From NCBI GenBank assembly GCA_003116995.1, contig BDSL01000012.1, forward strand, positions 372,001 through 436,000: a stretch of DNA of 64,000 bases. Direction: 5' to 3'. The stretch is from Yamagishiella unicocca (Eukaryota; Chlorophyta; Chlorophyceae; Chlamydomonadales; Volvocaceae). Below, piece after piece: positions 22,901-33,720 of the stretch (its first letter is position 1; each line of letters opens with the position of its first letter). The notes beneath the pieces are model-generated. The model was not told the DNA's origin, ran no database searches, and saw only the letters and a program-made list of their open reading frames with translations. A program made the translations under genes and the position numbers.

Positions 22901-25900
22901 CTGCCCTCTTCCCCCGCCTCGACACCTGCTCTTGCCGCCCTTCTTCGAGTGTCAATTCCCGTGCACCACCACCACCACCACCATGGACCATAACCATCAT
23001 AACCATAACCACCACAAGTTTTACAACCATAACCGCCGCAACCCCTTCGCACCGCACGCTCACAGGGTGTTTGATGACCTCGGCTGCTGCGGGTGCCACC
23101 CGGGTTCGTTCACCGTGACGTGGACGGATCGACGGCCGATCAACCAGCTGATGTGAGCACTGGGCGCCTGCGCCGCTGCTACTGCTGCTACTGGTATTAC
23201 TGCTGCCTTTCCGGTTGATGCCGCCACCAATTCGCGCTGCAACTTCCATTGCTGCGGCCACAGATACTGCCCTCCTGTTCGCCCTGCAACGAAGAGCGTC
23301 TGAACCCTGACAAGTGCCCCATCACCGCCGCCACTCGACCCGCAGGAACTTCATCCTCCTGCGCAAGGGCTGGATGTCCTTCGACGGACTGCCGCACAAC
23401 TCCGGCCACCCCTTCCTGCGCCAGGTCACCGAGCTGCAGGACGAGGGCTTCGGCCTCGTGCACACGCCGCCTTGGGCCGCAGCGACCCATGAGGATGCTG
23501 GCGACGACGACGACGACAGTAATGACAGGCACGACCGCGCCGCTGACAGCGAGCACGCCCGCAAGGGGGACAGCAGCCGCCTGACGCTGCTGCCAGCCGG
23601 GCGGCACCGGTCGACGTCTGAGGCGGGCGATCCAGGGGCTTTGGATCCGGGGAGGCAGCGTGCGGTGATTGCGGGGCGGGGCATCGGCGCGGTGTTGCGT
23701 GAGGAGGATCGGGTGGAAGAGGAAGAGGCGGAAAAGGGAGTGCCTTCTGATCGTGAGAGCCCGCCGCTGCGCATGACGCCCGCGGCCGCGATTTCCCCAA
23801 GTGACTGGCAGCAGGCGGGGCGAAGGGCCGTAGCACCGGATGTAGGGGTGTCGCCACCGCGAGCCAGGGTGGGCAGCAGCGGAGGTGGAGGCGGCGACGG
23901 AGGGAACAGGGGCAGCAGCGCCGGCGGGCACCGCAGCAGCGGTGCAGGGGATCAGTACTGGCAGCCCCTGCCGGGCGCGGACGCGCTCCGGAACCTGCTG
24001 CCAGCGCGGCTGGATTCCAGATCCGACAGCCCCACGCACGGCACCCCTTCACCGGGCCACATAGCCATTGCAGCCGGTGATGGCGCCAACCCCAACCCCA
24101 GGCGGCAGCGCAACATTGCCAGCCTGTTCCAGTCAAGCCCTTTGCAGGTACGGCATGATGGTGACCTCACACTTAATCGTGATGATGTTCATGCCGCCTC
24201 TTCCCTGTCCCTTCCCTCCCCCCTCCCACTCCCCGCCACCTGCGGCCATCCCGCCCTGAAGCAGGATACCCTATACGCTGGTACATACCCTCACCCACTG
24301 TGACGAGTTCCCCACTGCCCTGACCCCCCTCCGCCATCCCAGTTTGCTGCCCGCCTAGCCCGCTCGCACTCCCAGCCCCGGGCCTGGGCTGGAGCCTTGC
24401 CCGCGCCAGCGGGACTGGAGCCCGTTTCGGCTGCAGGAGCCCCCAACGGACTGCCGCTTAGCACTGCAGCGGGCCACGGGAACTGGCCACAATCCCCGCC
24501 GCAGCGCTACACGCCGCCCAGCACGGGCACTCCGCGTTTCGTGCCCGCCTCCGATCGCACCTCCATGGTCCCCACCGCGAGGCAGCTGCAGCGGCTGGTA
24601 TGGGAGACACGGCACGCGCGCGCTGCTGCTGCAGCCGCCGGCTCACCGGCGGCTGTGGGGGGCCTGCAGCGGCGCCGTCACAACACGGACTGCGGTCACC
24701 TGGCGCTTACACGCGGCACACCCGCCTCACCACCTGCCGCCGGGAAAACCATCATCCCACACCGCGCCTCCGTCAGCAGGCCGCAATCTTCTACATCGGT
24801 GGCGACATTGTCGCCATCAGCGGGGCGGATGGCTGGAGCCGCCGGGAGCTGGGGCCAGGAGTGTCGTGGCGGCAGGGCCGCGGAAATCTCACTGGATGGC
24901 GGAGTCGTGGGTTCGGATAGAGGTAGCTCAGCAGGCGCTGCAGCCGAGATAGCAGTTGCCGTCATCTCCACCGGTGACAACAGTGGGGTGCCCTTCACTC
25001 TACACGCGGGGCTGGAGCAGCTGGAGGCGGCCGCGGCGCAGGCGAAGGTGGAGGCCCAGACGGTGCCGTTAAGGACGATGCCGCCAGCGGCCGGTGGAAG
25101 TGCTACAGCATCAGCGACAGGAGCGATCAGCCCCGACGGTGTTTTGCTTCAAATGACCAGCAGCCAGCAGAATCAGCGGTCGCAGCAGTTACTGCCGGAG
25201 GGGGAGCAGGCATGTCAGGCCACCGACCCGGTGAACGACAACGACGATGACATAGTTCCCGCCCTGGAGGCGGCCATGCTCGTGCACCTAGTAGACACCT
25301 TGCCCGGTTTCACACCCGGCCTGGGCCGCATCACACTTGAAGACGCCGAGGCGCAGCTGCCAGAGATCCAGGGGTGGATGGATGTACTGCAGGACCTGCT
25401 GGATCTGCAAGAACAGTACGGAATGTTGTACAGCAGCGTCCCTAAGTCGCGCTCGACGGGGCAGCTATCAGGGCTGCGGCCTGAGTCAGGTGCCGTCGGG
25501 GGAGGCTCGTCCATGTCACGGCGCCTGCCGCGGACGCCCGCCGCAGCGACGGCCGCACGGGCGGCGGCCTCCGAGGCGGCAGCAGAGGACGCGGCGTCCG
25601 TCCCCATGGGGGTCTTCATCCGGGCGCAGCTGCGCGCCTGGGGCCGCGCAATTTTCTGGTACCCGTGCGTGGAGCCGGTGCAGGCTTGCTGGACCTCCCT
25701 GGAGCCCCACAGCCGGCGAACCCTGATGACGTGTACGTTTCTCATACCGGTCATTCCGCTGCTCATGCTGCTGGCCGCCGGCCTGGGTGCGGTAGCGCTG
25801 GCGGTGCTGGCAGTGCCGCTGGTGGTGGCGGCGGTGATCCTCATGTCCGCCCGCATCATCGATGGTGGCTGCCGGTCTCTGGTGTGGCTGCTGTGCTGCC

Positions 25901-28343
25901 TGGTGAGCTACAAGGGCCCGCAGCCGCTGTGGGAGCGGTCCGCCGAGGATGACGAGGAGGAGGAGGCGCTGGCGCAGGCAGGGGCGGTGGCGACGTGGCA
26001 GCGCCAGATGTCTTCGGGACTGGTGCAGTCGCAGCAGCAACAGCAGCAAACGCCAGGCCGGGCGCGCTCCATTCCCTCGGTGTCAGCTGTGTTGCCACTG
26101 ATGCAGAGCGGCAACGGGAGGGACGCACCTAAACAGGAACTGCAGCTGGCGGCGCTCCAGCCGCCGGTCGGTTCCCTGGCCTCTACACAGCCGCCGTCAC
26201 AGCAGCAGATGGGCCGCTTGCCCCACAGCAGTACTGGCTTGCACTGGAGTTACCCCCCCGATAGCAGCATAGAGGGTGCCAGCGCAGACACCTACAAGCT
26301 GGCGCCCGACACAGCCACAGCCCCGTCGGCTGCTGATGCTAGCGGGGTTGCTGGTGCCGGTGCACTGGCGTCAGAGGTGCAGCCGCTGGCACCAGTGGAC
26401 CTGCTGCTACGTCTGCTGGAGGCGGGCTACTCAGGCCAGGGCGCCGACACGGTGGCGGCGGGCTCGGGCACTGGTGGTGCTGGTGGCCCCCAGGTCCCCT
26501 GGCAGTCCAACAGCGGCACCAGGTCGGCGTTCGGCAATGTAATGGCCATGGCGGCCATCGTCGAGGGGGAGGGCAGCGACGGCGACAGTACAGTGCAGGA
26601 GCAGCCCACCAATGCGCTCCCCAGGGGCGACCTTCCAAGCTCCACGCCCGCAACCCAGCTGCCCTTGCCTGCCCCACAGCCACAGTCGCATTCGGCCGAA
26701 CTGCCGGGCACACAGCTGGCTCAAGTGTACGTCGCCAGCACGATGCTTCCATACGGTGGCCCCAGCAGCGGTGGTGGTGGCGTTGGCAGTGGCTTCATTG
26801 CAGCCGCGGTGGCGGCGAGGCAGCCTTTGGTCCCCTCCCCGCCCGCGCAGCGAGTGGGCAGCGCTGGTGCGAACATGCGTTCGCCGGCACTGCTGGTCCC
26901 GCAGAGGATTGGCAGCTGTGGAATGATGAACACGCAACCTGCGGCACTGCTGGGGCCACAGGGACGCAGCAGCGGCGGTCTGGACGCACAAGGCAGCTTG
27001 GGAGGGGGCCGGTCGACTTGCAGCCGCCCCAGCAGCTCAGGTGGGTTGGTGTAGCATGATTACAGTGTCGTCTCACGACCGCAACCCATACCGTGACTCC
27101 ACTCGCGATACTCTTGTCGTTCTGTCAGCTTCAGCCGCCCTTGAGGGTTTTGGAGCGCCCCACTTCCTGGACTGCCACTCCCCCCGTTGCCATGGTGTGC
27201 CACTGCTGCAGGTACAGAATGTGCAGGTGGAGGTGGTGGAGGTGGAGGCGTCCACAACGTCATTGGCCTCCAGGCAGGGACATTGGACTGGGGTCGGCAG
27301 CTGTGCGGGTGGAGCCAGGCCAGGGGCGCGCCCCTCCCGTAGTATCACCGTATGTGTTTCCTCCAGGGAGGTCACCTGGCATTTAGGAACTCGCGTGTGG
27401 CGCTGCGGGGGCCCACCTGGCAATTGTGCACCCGCTGCAGGACACCACTTGCACATGCCTGCGCACCTGTTGAGGCGGGCTGCGCTGGTGTCTGTGTGGG
27501 TCGCTGAGCCCATCCTTCCTGCCTGGCTGTCACCACAAAGGTCGTCTTTGCTTACCTCAGCTTTATCCTGAGTGTGCCCAACATGCACACTACGCCGTGC
27601 TCGCCGCAAGCTGCCCCACCCACCCATTCACTCCCCCCTTTTTCCCAGGTCGAGTAACCGGTTCTTTTCTGTATCCCTCCCCCCCCTGTCTCCACCATCG
27701 TCTCCGCAGGCCGCCACGCAAGCAGTGCTGGCCGCCTCCAGGGCGCGCCGCAGCTCCTCGGGGCCCTTCGTGGTGGCATCCCCGCCGCACGGCTACCCAG
27801 AGATCGCCACCGCCGTGTCGATCGGCCAGATGGTGATGGCGACGCCACCCACAATGGCGGCGGCGGCGATGGGTCGGCCTCCTGCCTCAGGGGCCCCTTC
27901 GAGGTCTGCTGCAGCGCTCGACGTCCTGCAAGGCCCAGGCCAGCCCTCGCCGCTGCTGCACCCAGCGGTGCCGGCGCCGGCTGGACTGCATGAGGTTAAC
28001 CTGGCGCCTCCGCCGCTGCTGCTGCAGCAGCAGCCGTCCCTCAAGTCGAACGCGTCCACCCGGTCGCAGGGGAGCAACGGCGGCGACGTGGGCTATGGAG
28101 GCGGCCTCAACACTGACCCACAGATGGTAAGCCACTAGCGCTGTGGGCTCATTGCCAGGCGGTCGGGCCTTCTGGGGACAAACATGATGAGAACGACGAC
28201 CCTCCCCTGGTGGTCGAACCGTGCAGGACGCGCAGCCTCAAGCGCAGCCTACTAGCCCTCTTCTAGGCGGCCGGCCGCCGCTGCCACAGACCCGCCTGCA
28301 GGGGGCTCACCAGCACCTCCACGCGGCGCCCAGCTTGTTCTGA
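19906..28343 (+). CDS. DUF1399 (GRDP-like) protein with long low-complexity region and hydrophobic hairpin (5' end not found)
   Basis: Exons closing in phase: about 19906-20324, 20652-20777, 21008-21219, 21695-21927, 22118-22242, 22465-22895, 23066-23152, 23346-24147, 24343-27040, 27129-27211, 27710-28126 and 28227-28343 (TGA), roughly 1,910 residues. Two DUF1399 signatures are plain: ALQRYRMYWLPL with PPLDVQWMWFLHRCVPEVY, and YARFWVLQLVHDDEVLLP with ADMALFWCAHMSMSGAYRA, ending TKHLYETTYG. Plant glycine-rich-domain proteins have the same paired W-x-x-H motifs. HPGSFTVTWTDRRPI and NFILLRKGWMSFDG follow. The 899-codon exon is low in complexity (Ala, Gly, Gln, Ser) but encodes two closely spaced hydrophobic stretches at 25727-25910 (LIPVIPLLMLLAAGLGAV and LAVLAVPLVVAAVILM). 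The first exon opens after a TAG at 19893 with no ATG, so an upstream exon is missing. Inferred: membrane-associated GRDP relative; biochemical role unknown. Confidence 0.8.
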
Positions 28344-30830
28344 GGCTTGGACAGTGCTGGACATGAGGTGCCTGCGGCAGCAGCGCTGGCGGCCGGCAGG
28401 GACTGCAGCCACCACCACCGCCAAGGCGATCATGGAGGTGGGCGGCCCTGGCGGTTGCAGTTTTATGGCCCATATTGGCGGAGGTGTTGTTGTTATTGTT
28501 GTTATTGTTTTTATTACTGTTGGTATTGTGGGCTTGCGTTCCATAGGCGGAGCGCCAGTGGTCGGGCTGGGGCCTTCCTGGCCTGTGGTCTGGACTGGGC
28601 ACCACTGAACGCGCAGGGCCAGGACCAGGGCGCGCGGTTGTAGGAAATACTGTTTAGCAACTGGAGCCGCACCCGACCAGCAATGCGAGCTAGCTGCGGG
28701 GTGTTGCCGGAAGTACGTCTCTTTGTTCCCGGCGACATTTTCCTTGCGGGTCGTGCTTCGGTCCAGCCGCAAGTCACGAGACGTTGTCGCGGAGTGGCGC
28801 TGAGGAATTCTAGGCATGGCATTGAGCGGGGCGGGTGAAGAATGTCTGCTGCGGGCGATGAACATGAAGGCCATGAAGGCCCAGCCAGAGCACGGCGCGC
28901 GCGCTGGAAATTCGGGGTGCTGCTGGCTCGCGACTGCGCGCGCGCCGCTGAAGGTCGGATGGCATCCTGGCGAAGTCGTGCCGTATACCAAGGGAGTTCC
29001 GTGTACTGTTGTCCGTGCCATTGCACGGTAGGGATTCACTTCTTCGTTCAGGGTTTCGTATGCTGCAGGCGATCGCGCATCCCAGCGGCCCGAGCGCACT
29101 GGCGCCGCAGGCAGACGCACCGTCGTCATGGCACGTCATCACACGCGTCACCCGACCCACATGCCGCGCCCTCGTGATGTCCTCGTGATGTCCTCGCGAT
29201 GTTTGCTGGCTGCGCAATTTTATCAGTACTGCCGTTCCTTATTGCGCTTCCAAAGGCATCGTGTACGGGTTCATTTCAGGAGGAGCGCACGAGCAGTCAC
29301 GACCGTCTCTCATGCACGAGGACGTGGCTCCCGCCCCGCTGCCATGTTCAGCGTTGGCTGTGCATGTGGGTGTACGCCTGGCTGTGGGATGTGCATAGCC
29401 TCCCTGTTGTCGCTACTGTCGCCAACTGTTCTGGCTGCACCCTCAGGTGTGTTTAGATGAGCGAGCGCGGTGCGCAGGAGGGGGCGTGCCTGCATGCTGG
29501 TTGGTGGCAGTGTGCTCCGGCAGCCGGTGCGGTGCAGGTGGCGACGAAACACGGATGTGCGACACCCGCAAGTAGGTTTGCTTTCGAGGATGCGGTGTGG
29601 TGTGTGATCCCTGTTGCTGCAGCGGATCGACCCTCACTTGAAGATTTCCTTAGCTAGGAAGAAGATCACATATGTGGCTGCTGGGTGGTTATTTGCAGTG
29701 GTGTTGAGTCGATGCATCTGCACGGGGTGCGACCCGGCGACCCGCTGCTGCAATCCGGAGGAACCGAGCCTCCCCTGGGGCTGCGTTTGAAGAAGCGCGG
29801 CGTGGGGTTACCTGGGCTTAGCCTCCGGTCGATCATAAGCAGTTCGTAGGATGATTGCCGGTGCGCCTTGCGTGCACCGGTCTTAAGTTGTGGAATGCAC
29901 TACTACCGCAGGTCTGGAAAGGTGCCTTTGGGCTGTACGCGGCTGTACGCGCATCAGTCCTAAAAAGCATAGCTTGCTATTTGTATTTATTTGTCAGGGT
30001 GCACGACGGCGCGGCGACGCGGCTGTAGCATGACCCCATGTGCGGAAAAACAGATTCACTCTACAGAGTACGGGCATAAACCGCGTCTTGAAGACGTTGG
30101 CTTGGTCGCAGACGAGACCCATGAGATATGGGCCCCCTCTATATAAGTAGCTTTGCCCTGTATTTTGTAATGGAATGCCTGTGACGTCGTCGACGGGTGA
30201 AATTATTACTTCCACTTCCGGCTATCCGCAATCCCACTTCCTTTGGCGGGCGATAGACGACTTGAAAAACTGGCTGCGTGGCATAACGAAGTTAAATAGG
30301 AGTTACGGACATTAGACATGTTGGGGAAATCCTGGGGAAATCCTGGGAGCAATTAACCGGGTCGTCCGCCAGCAGCTGGACAACGGCTGGACAGGCCCCG
30401 GCAGCAGTACTTTTCCGATATGCAACGAAATGAAATTCGCAACGCCTTTTACATTCCTAGTTTCCTAGTAGCTACCAAGTTTAGCGTGGCGAATGACAGC
30501 GCTGCTGAAGGGGCGCCCCGGCGTGTTCGGGTCCGGAAGCGAGCAATGTGAGAAAAAGTACAGTACTGCTTATTCTCAGTGTACTGCCCTGGACACATTT
30601 CAAATGCAAGATGCACTTCCTCACGGGAACTAAATTATGGCACCATGGCTTTCGCCGCGCGCCGCAACAACAGTTTTGGCGTACTTGACAGAGTTCCCAG
30701 GGACGAGCCGAGGGGATAGGGCAGGTGTACAGGGTGGCATAAGCACTTCACGGACGGCTTGGACCCACATAGTGGGCAAGGCGGGGCGGGACAATCACGG
30801 TTCAGCTTTCCAAGACCTACGATTCGCTAA
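28344..30830. other. Downstream/intergenic region, no supported gene
   Basis: Begins with the 3' flank of the DUF1399 gene. Open frames at 28.3-29.1 kb are on the antisense strand of GC-rich sequence and lack domains. A TGTAA lies at 30166-30170 on the plus strand, far from the stop at 28343; I do not assign it. A TATATAAG at about 30140 has no gene attached. Confidence 0.4.
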
Positions 30831-33010
30831 TGATGATAGGAATGTTACAGTGTCCTCAAGTTCGCCTGGTCTTGTCCTCAAGCCCAAGCGAGCCCAGGAC
30901 AAGAAGAAGGGCCCATGTCCGTGGCCTCACCATATGCGAGCTGGGGCTGAACCCAGCAGACGTCCCGAAGCCCACAGGACAGCCCCGAAAGGCAAAGAGG
31001 CGCAACCCCGCCCGAACAGCAGCCAGCATGCGAGGGACCGGCTGAGGTACTGGTGGCTTCCTGATGGGTCCGGGTTGTTTTTGGGGCTGGGGTTCCCCTT
31101 GCTTCTTACTTTCCGTGTCTATCTGCGCGTTGAGCCCTGCTTGGGGTCCGTGCTTTTCGGGATGAGAGGCGGACGGTCCCGATGCGGCGCTTCACTGGTT
31201 CGTCGGTTGCTGGGCTGTTAGGTTGGTTGGTGGTCGGTTCCTGATACGGGCGCCTTTAGTGCAAATTCCCCGTGGGGTGCTGGCTGCTGCTCTTTTTGCC
31301 TACAGCCTGTCGATTGGGGTTCTGGTGGTTTGCCTTTGTTCCGGTGCACGTCGGTCTCTGTCTCCTCCGTCTCCCTCAGTGTCAGGCGATGTGCCCGATG
31401 ACACAGACCGACGTGCACCGGAACAAAGGCAAACCACCAGAACGCCAATAGACAGTCTTCCTCAGTGTCAGGCGATGTGCCCGATGGTTCTATCTTTTGG
31501 TCTGGAACCCAATGAAACCGTTACAACAACCATAGCCAGCCCCTGCCAGCCAGAGCCAACAGACTCGACAGCCGCCAAGCACTACAAACCGAACAACACA
31601 CCCCGTACGAAACAGTGGAGAAGGGTGACGAAACAAAGTCCGTAAAGAGCAGCCCAAGGCCCAACCCCGACGGCGGGGCCAAAAGGAGAGTCGATAAGTG
31701 GCACGGGGAGGGACCCAGTACAACACGGCCACAACCCGCAGACGTCCCATCGGTCGTGCCTACCAGCGAAAGGAGGGCACTGGGCATTCCAAAACGCGAG
31801 CAGAACACGACAGCCAGCACCCACATGGGCAAAGACCAAGGGCCGCCGGCCCACCACTTGCAGAACTAAGCAGCTCGCCTGAAGGCAAGCATTGGAGGTG
31901 ATCGCACTCCCGGTAATGCCTATGTACGGGGACTTGTGTACGGGAGCGTTGCAGTGGGGTTACCGAGGTATGGGGGCTTCTGCAGTTGAGGTATGCTGCC
32001 AGCCTGTTGATGACAGGAGTTGCAGCTTTGATCAGTTTTGGTTGCGTGACTTTGGATGGCAATTCTCCTAGCGGATCCGAACAGGGGAACCCGCCGTAAG
32101 GCGCAATGGAACCTAGAGCCTATACTGCCTTGCCTGCTCAAAAGCGTGATGTGGGATCGAAAACGTCAGGCACTGGTCAGTACATGGTTCACACCTCAGG
32201 AAGGACGGCGAACTGCAGCGCGCTATTTGGATTGATTTTATGCGACCTTGTTGGGGTGCGCTTTGTCGGCGATATTGAGTGGTTCAGGGTGTTGATGGAC
32301 GTAGCTGTACCTTATCGTTATTATCAGGCGGAATGCACGTGACCTTACATTAGTACGTCCTCCTTATTATTAAGTTTGTGGTCGGTATCGCAGGACTGAG
32401 CAGTTCGGAACGAAACGTTATGGCGTCGGGTAAGAACTGCACAGCTATCGTGAACATTTCACGATAACCGCAGCCCATAGGTGTATACCACATAATAATA
32501 AGACGTTGTAGTGTCCTTAAGCCCGGCCGAAACCAGGACAAGAAGACGGGCACGTGCCCCTGGCCGGGGCTGAACCCAGCAGATGCCCCCAAGGGCACAG
32601 GAAAGCCTAAAGACGCTGGGCACATATATTAAGATGCAATCCGTTCCCGTAACCACATATGGGAGGACACTGTCGCTCCTCTATTATATCGGGGGAAGTT
32701 CTTCCCCCTGCCACCTGCGTTTTGGTCCCACGGGACTCCCGGGCAGGCCTTGGGCTGCTCTTCACGGGCTTTCTGTTGTCAACCTTCCCCCCTGTCTCGT
32801 GCGGGTTGTACATGTCGTTTTTGTTGTGCCTGGCGGCCGTAAGTCGGTTGCCTGTGGCTGTCGTGTCGTGGCAGGGTGGCGTCTTCGGGGCTTCCCTGTG
32901 CCCTTGAGGGCGTCTGCTGGGGTCAGCCTGGCTCTCATGTGCCCCTCTTCTTGTCCTGGGTTCGGCCAGGCTTGATGACACTGTAACAACCCTTCTTTAA
33001 AGACTCTACC
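30831..33010. mobile_element. Cluster of dispersed repeats, both orientations
   Basis: At least three copies of one unit: plus at about 30849-31010, plus at about 32505-32600, minus at about 32880-32995. Each has GTGTCCT/GTGTCAT, then AAGCC, (C)CCAGGACAAGAAG, then GGCTGAACCCAGCAGA or a close variant, and an ACAGG..AGCCC block. A second shared block (AAAGAGCAGCCCAAGGCC type) occurs at 31640-31668 and inverted at about 32740-32768. No reverse transcriptase, integrase or transposase motif seen. Inferred: nested non-autonomous elements; class undetermined. Confidence 0.65.
31307..31455. repeat. Long near-perfect hairpin with 56-bp arms
   Basis: Left arm 31307-31362 and right arm 31400-31455 are inverted copies with only a few mismatches (shared core GGTGGTTTGCCTTTGTTCCG), loop about 37 bases. 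The loop sequence CTCAGTGTCAGGCGATGTGC is repeated directly just after the right arm (31461-31487), so arm and loop look like a fold-back duplication inside the repeat cluster. Confidence 0.9.
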
Positions 33011-33720
33011 CGCAGGGTAGAGTGCTAGTGTCAGTACCGTTACGGCCACATGCCTCTAGACGGCCCCGCAAAAGTCTCGTATCCGGCGATTCGGTCTCAG
33101 ACAGTCCATTAAGGCGTTTATCCCTGCTGCGAGGGCAATGACATGAGTAAACACGTCATAAACTTCGTAGTAAAATAGGACATTAGTCGTACTGGGAAAA
33201 GTAGTCCGGCGTCGTGCCCTAGTACTGCATAGTGCATACTCACTACAACGTCAAGTGCTCGTTACTCTCTAAACAACTCAGATATTACATTGGCATCAGA
33301 GTGGGCCTCGTCCTTGAGCCCCGCCATGAGGAAGGCATGACATACGCGTTCAAGGGGCGAGCCGTCAGCTTTAACACACCCAAAACCAGCTAGTATGCAC
33401 TTGCTTTCTTACAACAATGGATTTCAGATGCTTACCTCCTGCTGCTGCTGGTAGTCTACCTGGTGTTGGAATTCGGAGTGGAGGGACCTAGAGGAGCGCC
33501 ACTGCTGTGCATCTGGCACGCTTCCGATGGGCTGCTTCCATGCTAAGCTATGCTCAAGAGGCCATGTGGATAACCATCAGGAAAAGTCAGCTCTGCACCA
33601 AGTGAGAATTGCTGCCGGTTGTCAAGAGTCGTGGGCTGTTTCACTTTCCTTTTGTGTACTTTTGCAACTTTGGCATGTGAGCTGACTTTGTGCCGTGCGG
33701 CTTCGCTTCCCACGCCGCAG
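33011..33720. other. Likely 5' region of the PP2C-like gene
   Basis: Starts with a small hairpin (ACTCTACCC-GCA-GGGTAGAGT near 33005). No ATG exon could be tied to the first PP2C-like exon at 33721, so the promoter and start of that gene should lie here or further upstream. The frame continues open upstream of 33721 without an ATG. Confidence 0.4.

Noticed and set aside
22437..24136. Long minus-strand frames opposite the DUF1399 gene
   Set aside because: GC-rich antisense shadows with Arg/Pro/Ala bias; the plus strand has clear family motifs and in-phase splice sites.
30637..31221. 194-codon plus-strand ORF in the repeat cluster
   Set aside because: Overlaps the dispersed repeat; no reverse transcriptase, integrase or other domain, and the other copies are not open in the same frame.
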